The notes below the pieces were generated by a model. It was not told the DNA's origin. It saw only the letters and a list, made by a program, of their open reading frames with translations, and made no database searches. Made by a program: the position numbers and the translations under genes. A stretch of 64,000 bases of DNA from Linanthus parryae (Eukaryota > Streptophyta > Magnoliopsida > Ericales > Polemoniaceae), in contig JALGPY010000003.1 of assembly GCA_023055425.1 (NCBI GenBank), positions 15,745,001 through 15,809,000 on the forward strand, written 5' to 3'. Position 1 is the stretch's first letter. Each line of letters starts with the position of its first letter. Below, in pieces: positions 1 to 12,300 of the stretch.

Positions 1-200
1 ACGTAGTATTTGTACAAATCGGGGTAATTCGGCCAGCCCGACATCATATATTCATACCCGAGCCTGACCCTAATTACTAATCGGGTTCAGAATTCTTGCC
101 CAGGCCCGTCCAAGGTAGTAAAAACTTGCGTCCAAGCCCGATTTGAGTTCGGGCTGGGTTCGGGTTCAGCCCGTCCCAGTTGCACTTCTAGGTAACGGTA
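1..200. repeat. GGGCT/AGCCC-rich repeat fragment, possible hAT-type MITE end
   Basis: Unlike its AT-rich surroundings, this segment is dense in CCCGA and GGGCT words and ends in TTGCACTTCTAG. Plant hAT-type MITEs often end in a similar GCCC-rich stretch followed by TTGCACCCCTA. Related GGGC-rich segments lie at about 600-740 and 1385-1565. Only one edge is convincing, so the family call is tentative. Confidence 0.35.
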
Positions 201-931
201 TCGTAAATAGCAGACACTCCATAATAGGGGTCAACAACTGAAGCCGCACATTTTTTCAAAACCTAAGCAATTAGCAAAGTTTTCTCAGACGCGAGTTTTT
301 GAGCATGTTAAACCTTACGTTTAAGTGTACATTAGTTTATTATAGTCAACAACATCATGGCCTATTTTATCTTGTGTTCCCGTGACTCACTGTAATTTTA
401 TCAGTAAAGTATTGGCTTACATGCATACATTTATCAAGAGTATTGGTAGATACTCGTCAACTTTTCTTGCTATGGAAGCGCATCATGAAATATTGTCCAC
501 TACCCAAGTAAATTCCATATTAACTGTGGGTATTTGGGGTAACTGTAACGGAAGACATAATTCCCTACATGTAGTTGCTGATGCAATACAAGACGGCCAA
601 TCACTCATAAAGCGGTAGGCTGACGGGCTAAACCTGACCAACCCGGACTAAAATAGGGCTTGGGCATGTAGCTTGAACTGTAATTAGGGTCGGGCTTGAG
701 CATAAATGTTAAACGACGGGCTAGCCCAGATTGCCTGTTTTGTATGATCCTTACCTATAAATAATATAGTTGGAGCGAATCATATAGCATATTTAACTTT
801 AATCTACTACTTTGCTTTTGATTATTAGTAATGTTTTTAATAATATTTTTTTGTTCTTGAACTAGTTGATTTTATTTCCACCCTATATTTATTATTCTCT
901 TGTATTTCAAAAAAGTCATTTTGATATTCCT

Positions 932-937
<6 letters not shown>

Positions 938-966
<29 letters not shown>
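938..966. repeat. Poly-T tract
   Basis: An uninterrupted T run of nearly 30 bases sits in the MOR1 intron. It could be the tail of an old retroposon insertion on the minus strand or a simple slippage tract; no element body is recognisable beside it. Confidence 0.8.
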
Positions 967-967
<1 letters not shown>

Positions 968-1014
968 AGAATTGGGTTTAGCAGTATATAGTCATTATTC
1001 GTTTGCCTTATATA

Positions 1015-1267
1015 CTCCCTTTGTCCCGCAAAGACAGTCCATATTTCCATTTTGATATGCAAGATGGTTGTCCACTTACATTTTCAAGGTTAAAATTATA
1101 ATGAAGTTCAATACTAACCATTCATATTCAATGCACCTAGTCTTGGAGAAAGCCCTATTAAGGATAGTAGTGGAACTAGCATGTCAATACTTGTAGTGGG
1201 ATGTATTAATTGCATGTCTCCAAAAAAAGTTGTTTAAAAAATGGCTGTCTTTGCAGGACGGAGGGAG
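1015..1267. mobile_element. Stowaway-type MITE (Tc1/mariner-like)
   Basis: The termini are inverted repeats: the left end reads CTCCCTTTGTCCCGCAAAGA and the reverse complement of the right end reads CTCCCTCCGTCCTGCAAAGA. TA dinucleotides flank both ends (1013-1014 and 1268-1269), as expected for Stowaway insertions. About 253 bp, AT-rich and noncoding. Confidence 0.9.
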
Positions 1268-1384
1268 TAACAAACTTTTTAATGCATACTTTCGGTATCT
1301 TCTGTTATATTTAAGTTATTAATTCAATTTTAAGGGGACAATTTTAATTGAGATAATAGTGACTGCTAAATTAAATTATTAAGT

Positions 1385-1565
1385 TTCATGGGCTAGCCCG
1401 AATTTAACCCGAATCCGAATTGATTCGTATGAATCTGGGCTTGGAGGGGCTGACAATGCTCCTAACTCGGGCTGGGCTAGGCTGGGCTTGGCAGCCTCTA
1501 TAGAGCTCGGGCTTGGGCTAGGATTGGGGTCTCAACCCGCTCAGCCCACTGAGTTGCACGTGTGA
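1385..1565. repeat. GGGCT-rich repeat fragment, relative of 1-200
   Basis: It is rich in CGGGCTGGGC-like words and ends in GAGTTGCACGTG, resembling the TTGCACTTCTAG end of the segment at the start of the window. It may pair with the GGGC-rich stretch at about 600-740 as two halves of one decayed element. Confidence 0.35.
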
Positions 1566-2615
1566 TACTCTTTTGGATCACTAAAAAAATCTCATTTTAC
1601 AGTGTGCCGGTTGCTAATCCTCGCACGGCAAAACTGCTTTAGGCTCTTTAGAATTTGGTCTTTTAATATCAGCTCAGATTCTAGTGTCAGTGATATTTCA
1701 GACCAAGTTAATAAGTTTCAAATTTAAAATCTACCCAAGAACAAAGGAAATTAGTAGGCTGCATAAAGCTATTTATTTGTATGTAAATGAATGAGGACGG
1801 TGTCTTTAAGCAGACAACATGGGGCAGCAGACTCTACCATAAGTCAGGTGCGTAACAGCGGAATCAATGTGGGATATGTAAGTACATGAACTTAATTATT
1901 TAATTATTTCCTGAATGGTGACTTCCACATAAAATGTCAATCAATTTATAATGTATTGATTTATTTAATAGGTGTTCACAATCCTTCGTCTTTAGAGATT
2001 AGTTGCGTTCCAGCCCTTGCCAAACTGGTTCTTTAGCTCTGGAGTCTATATAAGGATGTCCCAAAAATATAGTCAGTTTATATTTCCATCTCACGATGTC
2101 CCAAATTGTGTAATATTCCTATTGGATGACTTCTAAGATAAACCAGACATTTGATTTTCCATATTGAGGCTTGATAAGAGGCAATGAGTAATGATTTTTG
2201 GAATTAATATTTAATTTATTTGGTGCGATAAGCTTAAGTTCTTTTAAAAAAGCTTGAGTTGGTGAGATGGAGAGTAATTTATCTTTTCCTTCCCTTATCC
2301 TTTTCAAGTCTGGGTTGGGTCCCAGGCGGTTGGTTCAGCCCTCTTTTTCTTCCTGCACCACTAGTTCTTTTAACTCTTCTACCTGTGGTTTTTTGAAACT
2401 AACATAAACTATGCTTCCGCTCTTCGGACTTGGTTGCATGCATATCTATCCATCTGCTGCATTATTCTGTAAATTGTGTACGAAAAAGTGTATCTCAAGA
2501 TATGCTTAATGTTGTTGGGAGCTATCTCTTCTACTCTGGATACGATTTAAGTTTCTGTTGCTTGCTGCTGATTTGAACTTTAGAGTTTTTATTCAACAAA
2601 GTTCTCCTTGAACAG

Positions 2616-5600
2616 GAAAAACTAAAAGAGAAGAAGCCAACTGTATCGGAAGCACTCATTCAGACTCTCCAAGCTATGTACAAATCTGGGTGCTTGAATC
2701 TAGCAGACATTGTCGAAGGTAGTCCCATCTTCATAGCTTTGGCCACTTCCATGACTCTGTTATAGATGATTTGTATAATATATGTATCATTCACAGCTTG
2801 TTTAACATTTACAATTCTTATCCCAATGATTGGCATTGCACACGTCTTTGGAACAAGGTGATGCTTAGCAATCATCGGCCGAGAGGACTTTTATATATTC
2901 TAAATGTGGACTATTCTTTTTGATCTACTTATTACTTGTGTTATTTGATTGCCGCTGTACCTGTTTATTTACATCTAGACTACAAACACACAAGGATTGG
3001 AACTTAAGAAGCCCGCACACGATACATGCTACACACAGTGCGACTTAGGACAGGGCAAGACAGTAAAACCTTCGGTTGCTGCTATCTATATTAATTTTTA
3101 ACTCAGAAGTAATATTCAATGCTATAGAATACTAGTTGCGATTAGAAGACCATTCTTTCAAGAAGTTTTACCTTATCCGCTCACAGAAAACGGTGAGTAC
3201 TCACTCCGTCTCAGAAAGATAGTCGTATTGAGATAGAACTAGGATATTATGAAAATTTTAGCAAGATCTTGTATCGTTGTACAAGTGAAATTGCAACCTT
3301 AAAATATATTAAACAGTAAATAGGATACCTATATGGCACCAAGAGATTATATTATTTTATTTTGTACAGTGGAACTTGCAAGCATGTAGTCAACGGACTC
3401 ATTTGCAGCTGGTTGATATTTTGATAGCGTCTGTTTGAGTAAAATGTCATTAATAGTAATCAGACAAGGTTAGAGGCATGCCTATGAGGCTCCTGCATTG
3501 ACGCGAGTCACACAATATGTGTCTGCGCTTGCGTTGGAATGATTTTCGCTGTTAAACTATATCGAAGAGGCCATTGAGGCTCCTGCACAATATGTGTCTG
3601 AGCTTGCGTTGGAATGATTTTCGCTGTTTAACTATATCGAAGAGGCCATTGATATCCAATGGGTCAACCGATGCACTCTTGGACTATCCTTTATTTTTAA
3701 TGGATGGGATGTTGGCGGAGGCCAAGAGAAATACGAGATGGTCACAAAGAAACAAGTATAAGTAGATCAACTAGTTGAGCCAGTTGGTAGCAGAGGAAAA
3801 TGTAGTAGTAACTAGTTGGTAGCCATGCATTATGTCTTGACTTTGAGATTCACACCCTTGTAGAATCCGTCTGCGGAAAACAATGAAAATATCTTGCTCG
3901 TGGATGTTTCCAATTCAGGATTATTATTTCCTTATCATCGATGGGGCGACTCAAAATGCGAAACCAACCTGGTGATGTGTGTCCAGGATCTTTTAACTCT
4001 ACATCTACTCTCCAAGTTCCAGGATCTTATAGCTATACATTTGTCTCTCCGATCTCGCAGTGTGTTTCTTCTCATTCTTTTTTTACTGTTTAGATATATT
4101 GTGGTCCTTAGTCACTTCTCCATGCTCATGATTATTTTAGACACTAGAATTGTTTGTATTTTTCCTTAGCTGGATTGGTTTCAATCTTACATAAATTTTG
4201 ATCTTAATCCTTTCAAAATTGTTTGTTTGTTCCAGATGTCAAGACATCAACGAAAAATAAAGTTCCACTTGTCCGCTCATTGACTTTGAATTGGATTACT
4301 TATTGTATCGAGACGAGTGCCAAAGCCATTATTCTCAAAATTCACAAGGAATATGTTCCAATATGCATGGAGGTTAGTGATCCAATGATATTGTTTTGGA
4401 GCCGATGCTTACATCCTCCTAATGTTATCAAATGCTCCATGATTTGTGAAGATTTGCGATTAAAGCATAGCTATTTCATGATTTCATTTTATTCTGTTAC
4501 GCTATGTATGCACTATGCATCATGCCTTGTTCTATAATCTTGTGACTACAGTACATTAGTAAAAACATTGCTAGTTAAATTAAGAATATTTTCTACTTAA
4601 TATTCACACGAGGTAGTTGTGTTTGTAAAGCTGTATTCTTTGCAGTAATATGTGACTATGTGAGATCTAAATTAGCGGCTTCTATGGCTAAAGCTTTTGA
4701 AGCTTCTCATGTAAAGCGCTTAATGTTCTCATATTTTGTGCCTTGATGCGCTGAAATACGATAATTATTGATTCGGTCATTCTATTCTTGTAGTGCCTCA
4801 ATGATGGTACTCCAGACGTGAGGGACGCTGCATTTGCTGTTATGGCAGCTATAGCTAAGGTACATGTCGATCATGCTAAACAATATTCATTTGTTTCTTG
4901 CATCTTTTCCTTTTTATGGAGACAGGCAAGATCTAGCACCACTACTACATTTAATACTTTCTCCCCTTCTAGTTGGTTGGCATGAGGCCCTTGGAGAAAT
5001 CATTGGAGAAACTTGATGATGTTCGGAAAAAGAAGCTCTCTGAAATGATTGGCAGTTCCGGAGATGGTCCAGCTAATGCAAATTCAGGTGCCGGTTGTGT
5101 TATTTTTTTTCTTGCAAATGTTTCTTCTCTTTAAATATTTTTCTTTTCTCGAGCTTTTAGTTGTTCACTAACTTGAACTTAATATGGCAGCTACAATTCA
5201 AACTTCAGGTGGAAGCATTCCGTCAGCGGAGGTGGGTTAATTCTTCTAGGAAAAAAATCTCGTTCTTCATTACCTCTTAAATGGTTATCGGGTCGGTTTG
5301 GGGTTAGTTTGGGCACATACTTAAATGAACAGAAACTTTTGGTATTTTTTTTGGATAACTAGTTTTAATCCATGAGCTATGTGTGTGGAATGTTTTTGGT
5401 ATTTGATGTTGATTGTATAGATTTTTAATTATTGGATGGATGATCATAATAGTTAGCTACTATGTATGAACACACTCTTGCCAAGTAAATCGAAGTCTGA
5501 TAAACCTATGGGTTACATGGACTTCTGAATTTCGATTATATTACACTTTTTTGTCAATATGTCTCGGAATCAAATCTGGTATTGTATGATTCAAATATTA

Positions 5601-8600
5601 TGCTGACTTAACGAATTTATTTCAAATAAAGCTTGTTCATTTTTATTTTACATATGCAAGAAGTTGGCATTATTAATGAAATTTAGAAGAGAAGAATGTG
5701 GTTTTTATACTTGCTAGTTCTAGGAAGTTTTTATGCCATAAACCAGTTGTTTGAATGGGGTAGTTTCAGGGGCGGAGCTACATGGGGACTAGCAGGGGCT
5801 ATAGTCCCCACTCAATTTTTTAATTTTGAATTTTACCCTTAATTTTTGTAAATTATGAGCTAGCCCCCACAACTATTACAGATCAGTCCTTATTATTTTC
5901 ATACTGTACAGTTTAGCCCCCATTAGTTAAATTACTTAATTTTAATTTTAGCCCCCACTCTAGCATAATCCTGGCTCCGCCCCTGGGTAGTTTTACGTTT
6001 AAAAAATTATTTGCCGCAAGTTTAGTATATCTTATTATATCTCGGACATGTTTACTGAAGACTTGTGATAAATCTTAGTATAGGGAAGGTCGAAAGGAAT
6101 ATATAAAACTATTCATACTGGGGCACATCAAGAATTGCCTTAAACTCAATGGCAACACACGTAATAGTAACTGAGATCTCATTCATATTGTTCTGGGAGG
6201 AAGCAGTATTAGTACCTCATGATTCCAATTCGAATGTTATTATTGGATGTTTGCTCGTCTCTTGTGTTATTGTTATTCTAATGATTCTAATTCAGCCAAC
6301 CAAATGCTTCTTAAGGAAAATAGGGCAATAATATGTGAGTTATGTACAGTAATTACAATCACATGTACATAATTTGATTTTTCTGAACAAATAATAACAT
6401 ATATTAAAAACTAGAAATCCTTAAAATAAGAATAAATAATAAAATTTGGTGGCTCGTTTGCCCAAATTAGTTTTCTTCGGAGCTATAACATACTCCATCT
6501 TTTCAGAGGAAACAGAATGATTCATAGGGCAAATAAAGCAAGAGAAAAGGGAGTTAAACTGTAAAATTGAATAAAAATATCAAATTTCCATAATCTGATA
6601 CTGTTGATAGCAAAATGGATCACAATAGCCCCATATCTTTTTTTTTGAAGAAAAATGCCCTTTTCTGTTAAATGTTTTGTATTGATCTTGGGGATTGGTA
6701 GACAAGTTTGTTGGCAAACATATAGTCTGTTGACGTTGATATATTCTGTTGAATTTCTCTAAACGCCGCTCATTTAATTATTAGATGACCTCTCTGAAAT
6801 TTTGTTGCCAACAAGTAATTAGCTTAATTAGTTCTTTATGTTATTGCTTATACTTTTATGATATGTGCGATATACAGAAAATGCTACAGATGACAAGTAC
6901 CATCCGTTTTGCTTCGTATGTGATGATAGAGATAAAGAAGATGGCAAGTTTGTAACTCACAAAACTTAGTTAGGCTAATATGTACAAGCCCCCTAAATGC
7001 ATGAACATGAGGTGTCACCCTTTTACTGAGGGAGAAGATTTGTAGTGAAAGCTGAATTTGAATTCTTGCTGTTAGGATCAATATACCCCTCAATGAGTTC
7101 ATCATTTACATCTCCTAGGTTGCACTTGTAGTTTTACCTTTATCGTGGGTCAGTAACAATTGTTCTTGGATGTTAATGTATTGTAGGCTTCTGAAGGACC
7201 ATTTGTCAGAAGGTCAGCAGCAAGCATGCTTAGTGGGAAGAAACCTGTTCAGGCAGCTGTGAGTATCTTTTTTTTTGATTTATTCTTAGCCCAAATTATT
7301 CTGAATATAACTCCCGAAATATACATGGCTTCATGTTACTGTATTTATGAATCATATTCTTTCCTCAGCCTGCTAGTAAAAAAGGAGGCGCTGTTAAATC
7401 TGGGGCAAATAAGAAGGTAGATGTTGCTGCGAATTCTAAGTCGTCAAAGCCAGTTGAGATCGAAGATGTCGAGGTAATTCCGGCGTCTTATTTTAGCTAT
7501 AAAATTGTCTTCCTTTGCATGGTTTAAGTAATCCACATGATATGCTTTACCTTTTGCAGCCATCCGAGATGAGTCTTGAAGAGATTGAAAGTCGGCTAGG
7601 TTCTCTGATAAATGCTGATACTATTTCGCAATTGAAGAGTTCTGTATGGAAAGAACGTTTAGAAGGTTTATTTCTCACCATTGTTAATTCAAATCTCTTG
7701 TTTTATGGTTCATTCCATCTCTCAAGTTTTTACCTCGAGTGTCTTTGTGTACCCTTGTATATTCCTTTGTGAAACAAGCTCATTTTAGAAGGTTATTTCT
7801 CACCATTGTTAATTCTAAATCTCTTGTTTTATGATTCATTGCGTCTCTCAAGTTCTTAACTCGAGTGTCTTTGTGTACCCTTGTATATTCCTTTGTGAAG
7901 CAAACTCATTTAGAAGGTTATTTCTCATCGTTGTTAATTCTAAATCTCTTGTTTTATTGTTCATTCCGTCTCTCAAGTTTTTGCCTCGAGTGTCTTTGTA
8001 TACCCTTGTATATTCCTTTGTGAAACAAACTCATTCGAATATAATTTACTTAGGGCATGCTTGATGCAAGGATAAAGAAGGGGTACAGTAATAATAATAC
8101 CGGTAGGGGGTAATAACTGGTGTTTGGTGCAGGGATAATTTCAAGGGGGATTCAATCCCCCCTTAATATCTATACCCCCTATATGCCTAAAATCTAATCC
8201 CATCATATAGGTGGGATTGAATACTAAAGTCATAATACCCCTATTTATACTGGTGCAAACAAACATGTTACATAATCCTCCATATATAATTAATACTCCC
8301 TTAATATCAATACACCCTATAATACTGTAGGGCCCTCTGTACCCCCAATTCTCAATCCCGACACCAAACGTGCCCTTATTTGTTTAGCATGAATTGTTCC
8401 ACACCTGAACAGATTCAGGGCCAACTTATATGCTCTTGAACTCTGGAGAATAACATCATGTTTTTGTTGTTGCAGCAATCATCTCGCTAAAAGAGCAGGT
8501 CGAAGGGATTCAGGATATCAACCAGTCTGTGGAGATTTTAATCCGATTACTATGTGCTGTTCCTGGATGGGGTGATAAAAATGTTCAAGTAGGTATTACA

Positions 8601-9302
8601 TTATCTTCATTAAAACACATTGTTCTTACAAGAATACTCATCCAACTATGTAAATTGTAGGTCCAGCAACAAGTAATTGAAGTTATAACCCACATAGCTT
8701 CCACAGCAGCCAAGTTTCCTAAAAAGTGTGTTGTTCTTTGTCTTCTTGGTAAGTATCCTAGCTTTTTGTTGACTATGTACGAGTATTGCAGACCTAGACA
8801 TGAGTTTCATAATTGGTTTCTATGGCTATTTTTGACGAAAAAATTACAGGTCTTTATTTTTTGCTTAGCCTGTAGTTGCATAATTTCCGATTCTCTCTGT
8901 TTGATGTTAATTGATTCAAGAGCCAATTCCATCTTGATAGGTTTAAGCGAACGAGTAGCAGATATCAAGACTCGTGGTCATGCCATGAAGTGCCTTACTA
9001 CTTTTTCTGAAGCTGTAGGTCCTGGGTTTATTTTTGAAAGAGTAAGCCCCCTACATACATCTTCTTTCACGTTTGGCTATATTCGCTTTAGTCTGCTTAA
9101 GTTTGTTCCTGCAGTCATTTCAGTTGGCGGGTTTTAAAATTGTCTCAACATTCCTTTTACATATTATGATACCAGAGTTTTTTTTTGGGAAGTTTGAAGC
9201 GCTGAAATTATTTTTCCTCCGTGTCGATATGCTGTGGTTAGAAAGTAACATGTTTCAGTTGGGACATAGATGGAAATGCAGTTGATTTTTTTTTGAAGTT
9301 TT

Positions 9303-9333
<31 letters not shown>

Positions 9334-12300
9334 GGGGGGGAGGTTACAGTACACTTCTCCTAGGGAACTTTGTTGATGCAAGGTGTGGACTTTAGTTATC
9401 AAGTGATTAAATTCTGTTCTACCTTATACCACCTGCGGTATGTGCAATTGTACACCATAGCCTCAACTTAAAACGACCACCCGGCCACGACACAGATGAT
9501 ATCCAACTCATTCACACCTTAGCCAAGCTTGGCCAATGTGTGTGCTTAAGTGTTGGTTTTCTCTATTGTTTGTGTGGCTACTTGCCCCCATGGCATTTTC
9601 CTGACAAAAATTTGAAATGGTGGTGTTTTAGCTTTGCAAAATCATGAAGGAGCACAAGAATCCAAAGGTGCAAAGCGAGGGTATTCAATGGATGGTTACG
9701 GCTGTTGAAGACTTCGGTGTTTCTCATTTGAAACTAAAGGTTTTTACCTTTTTCACAGATCAGTACTTCTATTATGTTTCTCTGTTTTGGTTTACTTATG
9801 GATACATGTGGCAATTTGTGTAATGTTTATTTAGCAATTTATATGAACTTCCAATAGTCAATTTACCCTGTTTGTAACTTTGTATAGGATTTAATTGATT
9901 TCTGCAAAGATACCGGTTTACAATCAAGTACTGCAGCCACTAGAAATGCCACCATCAAACTAATTGGTGTCCTCCACAAATTTGTTGGTCCAGGTAACTT
10001 GTGATCTTTTCTGTGAAATCTTGTGATTTATCCAGATTCATTTATAGTTTTTCTGACTTAATCATTGATTTTTTCTGCCAGATATTAAAGCATTTCTTGC
10101 TGATGTTAAACCTGCTCTTCTTAGTGCACTTGAAGCAGAATATGATAAAAATCCATTTGAGGTATTATTCTGTCTGGATCATCACTTATCTTTGTCACGA
10201 TCTTTTATTGAGGGATTATCCATTGCGTTAAATTGTTTCTCAGGGCGCAGCTGCTGCTCCAAAGAAAACCGTCAAGGTGTCAGACTCGGTGTCATCGGCA
10301 TCTGGAGGTGGTCTTGATAGTCTTCCAAGAGAAGACATAAGTGGAAAGATAACTCCTGGTTTGCTCAAGGGCTTAGAGAGTTCCGATTGGAAGGTGCAAT
10401 TTATCTTAGCACATGTTTATAAGCTTGTGATGCAGCCTGCTTCATAGCACCATCTTTAATTAAGATGCTATCATTCTGAATATGCTACATTGAAACTTCC
10501 AGGTTCGCTTGGAGTCTATAGAAGCTGTAAATAAAATCTTGGAAGAGGCGAATAAGCGCATCCAACCAACAGGAACTGGTAACTATATCACAACTTAATA
10601 GAAATGATATGTTTGATTCTGAGCTTTTTAATCAGGGTGCTGTTTCTATGCTATTTCCACCGTTGATTATCCCTTGTTTTGTTTCTATTCTTGTCCGGCA
10701 GTGGATTTATTTGCTGCTCTTAGAGCACGCCTGTACGACAGCAACAAAAATTTGGTAATGACAACTCTGGCTACTATTGGTGCTTTGGCAACTGCAATGG
10801 GACCGGCGGTAGATAAGGCTAGCAAGGTGATTTGCTTGCGGCTTATTTTTCCTTCTCTCTCTCTCTCTCTATTCTTAATTTTTATTCAAGAATAATTTAG
10901 ATGCTGGGAGTTTTTTCATATAGGGCATTCTGTCAGATGTTTTGAAATGCCTAGTTGACAATAAAAAACATATGAGAGAAAGTACGGTGGGTGCTTTGGA
11001 TGCTTGGCTTGCTGTTGTCCATCTCGACAAAATGGTTTGTGTTGTTTCGTATTACCTTCCTTTCTCTTACTTATCCCCATCCTCTGCTAATATACCTCTA
11101 TATTTGTGGTTAGATTCCTTACATTGCTCCAGCATTAGTGGATGCTAAGGTTGGTGCAGAAGGACGCAAGGATCTCCTTGATTGGGTGTCTAGACAACTT
11201 AGCGGATTGACAGATTTTGCGGATGCTGTACACCTTCTGAAACCTACTGCCTCTTCTATGACGGTACTATACAATTTGGAAGTTATCAGTTTTAAGGGCT
11301 GTGTTATATAGGGTCTTACATCACATCATAGTTTTTCTGCATTTGTGTAGGATAAATCAGCAGATGTTCGTAAAGCAGGTGAAGCATGCATGGGTGAAAT
11401 ATTAAGAGTTTGTGGGCGAGAAACTGTATGGAACTGCATCCCTTTCACTCTCTCTAAATTGAGATCTCTTCAGTTTCTCATCCGGTTATTATATGCCCAG
11501 GTAACAAAGAATTTGAGAGATATTCAGGGACCTGCCCTAGCTATTGTCCTTGAACGACTGAAATCATCTGGTGGTCCTCAAGGTTAGTCTTTTAATTTAT
11601 GTACTGCTATGCTATTTGCCTTTAATAAGTCCCACTTAAACATACTAAGCTGTGGATTATCAATATCCAGTTTACCGAATTCAGATTAAGGCTTACTGAT
11701 TTTCATCCATACCATTTTAGATGGCTAAAATAGTTGATCGAATGACTGTAACCTCCTCAAAAGTTTGGTTCCCGAATTCACGTAACTACACCCCCATCAT
11801 AAAGAGTAGTGTTAGTTTTATTTGAGACGCCACTACTTTGGTAAGAGTTCCACACTTCAATATGAATGATAAATTGTAAATTTTGGTTTGTTCTATCAAT
11901 CCACTTCAGATTAATAGTAATCACTGGTTCAGGAAGCCTATAACCTTGGAAAATTTATCTACTTACTGCTAAAGTTTAATGCCTAGCCCAGCTTTTTCTT
12001 GTCCTCTGTGAATGAGAGAGTTGTTACCCTGTGGATTATACGCATCGCCTGTGTTACCGGACTCAGGTGTGGGCGTCACATCGGGTGTGTATCCGGAGGT
12101 CGGGTTTGCATGCCTGCCAAGTGGTACAGGTTTATGTTATAGATCTCTGTGTACTATGGTTGTGTTGAAATAATCCTGGTGGTTCTTACGTTTTGTTTTA
12201 CATCTTAAATTAACCGGCTTTTGAAAGTGTTTGATAATGTTTGGGTCTATGTGATATATTATCAAACTATAGGAAGTTGTTATAACATAAACTAAAATAA

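Larger units (their letters stand above)
1..2615 (+). other. MOR1 intron or upstream sequence
   Basis: No MOR1 exon is recognisable upstream of 2616, and the first seen exon begins with a clean AG acceptor. This stretch is therefore read as the 3' part of an intron of at least 2.6 kb. It holds a Stowaway MITE, a T tract and GGGC-rich repeat fragments, described separately. The short ORFs inside it look random. Confidence 0.6.

Noticed and set aside
382..618. 78-codon plus-strand ORF near the window start, considered as an upstream MOR1 exon or a retroelement RNase H piece
   Set aside because: It does not match the expected MOR1 sequence upstream of the first exon. A weak VVADAIQ resemblance to an RNase H end is too short to claim.
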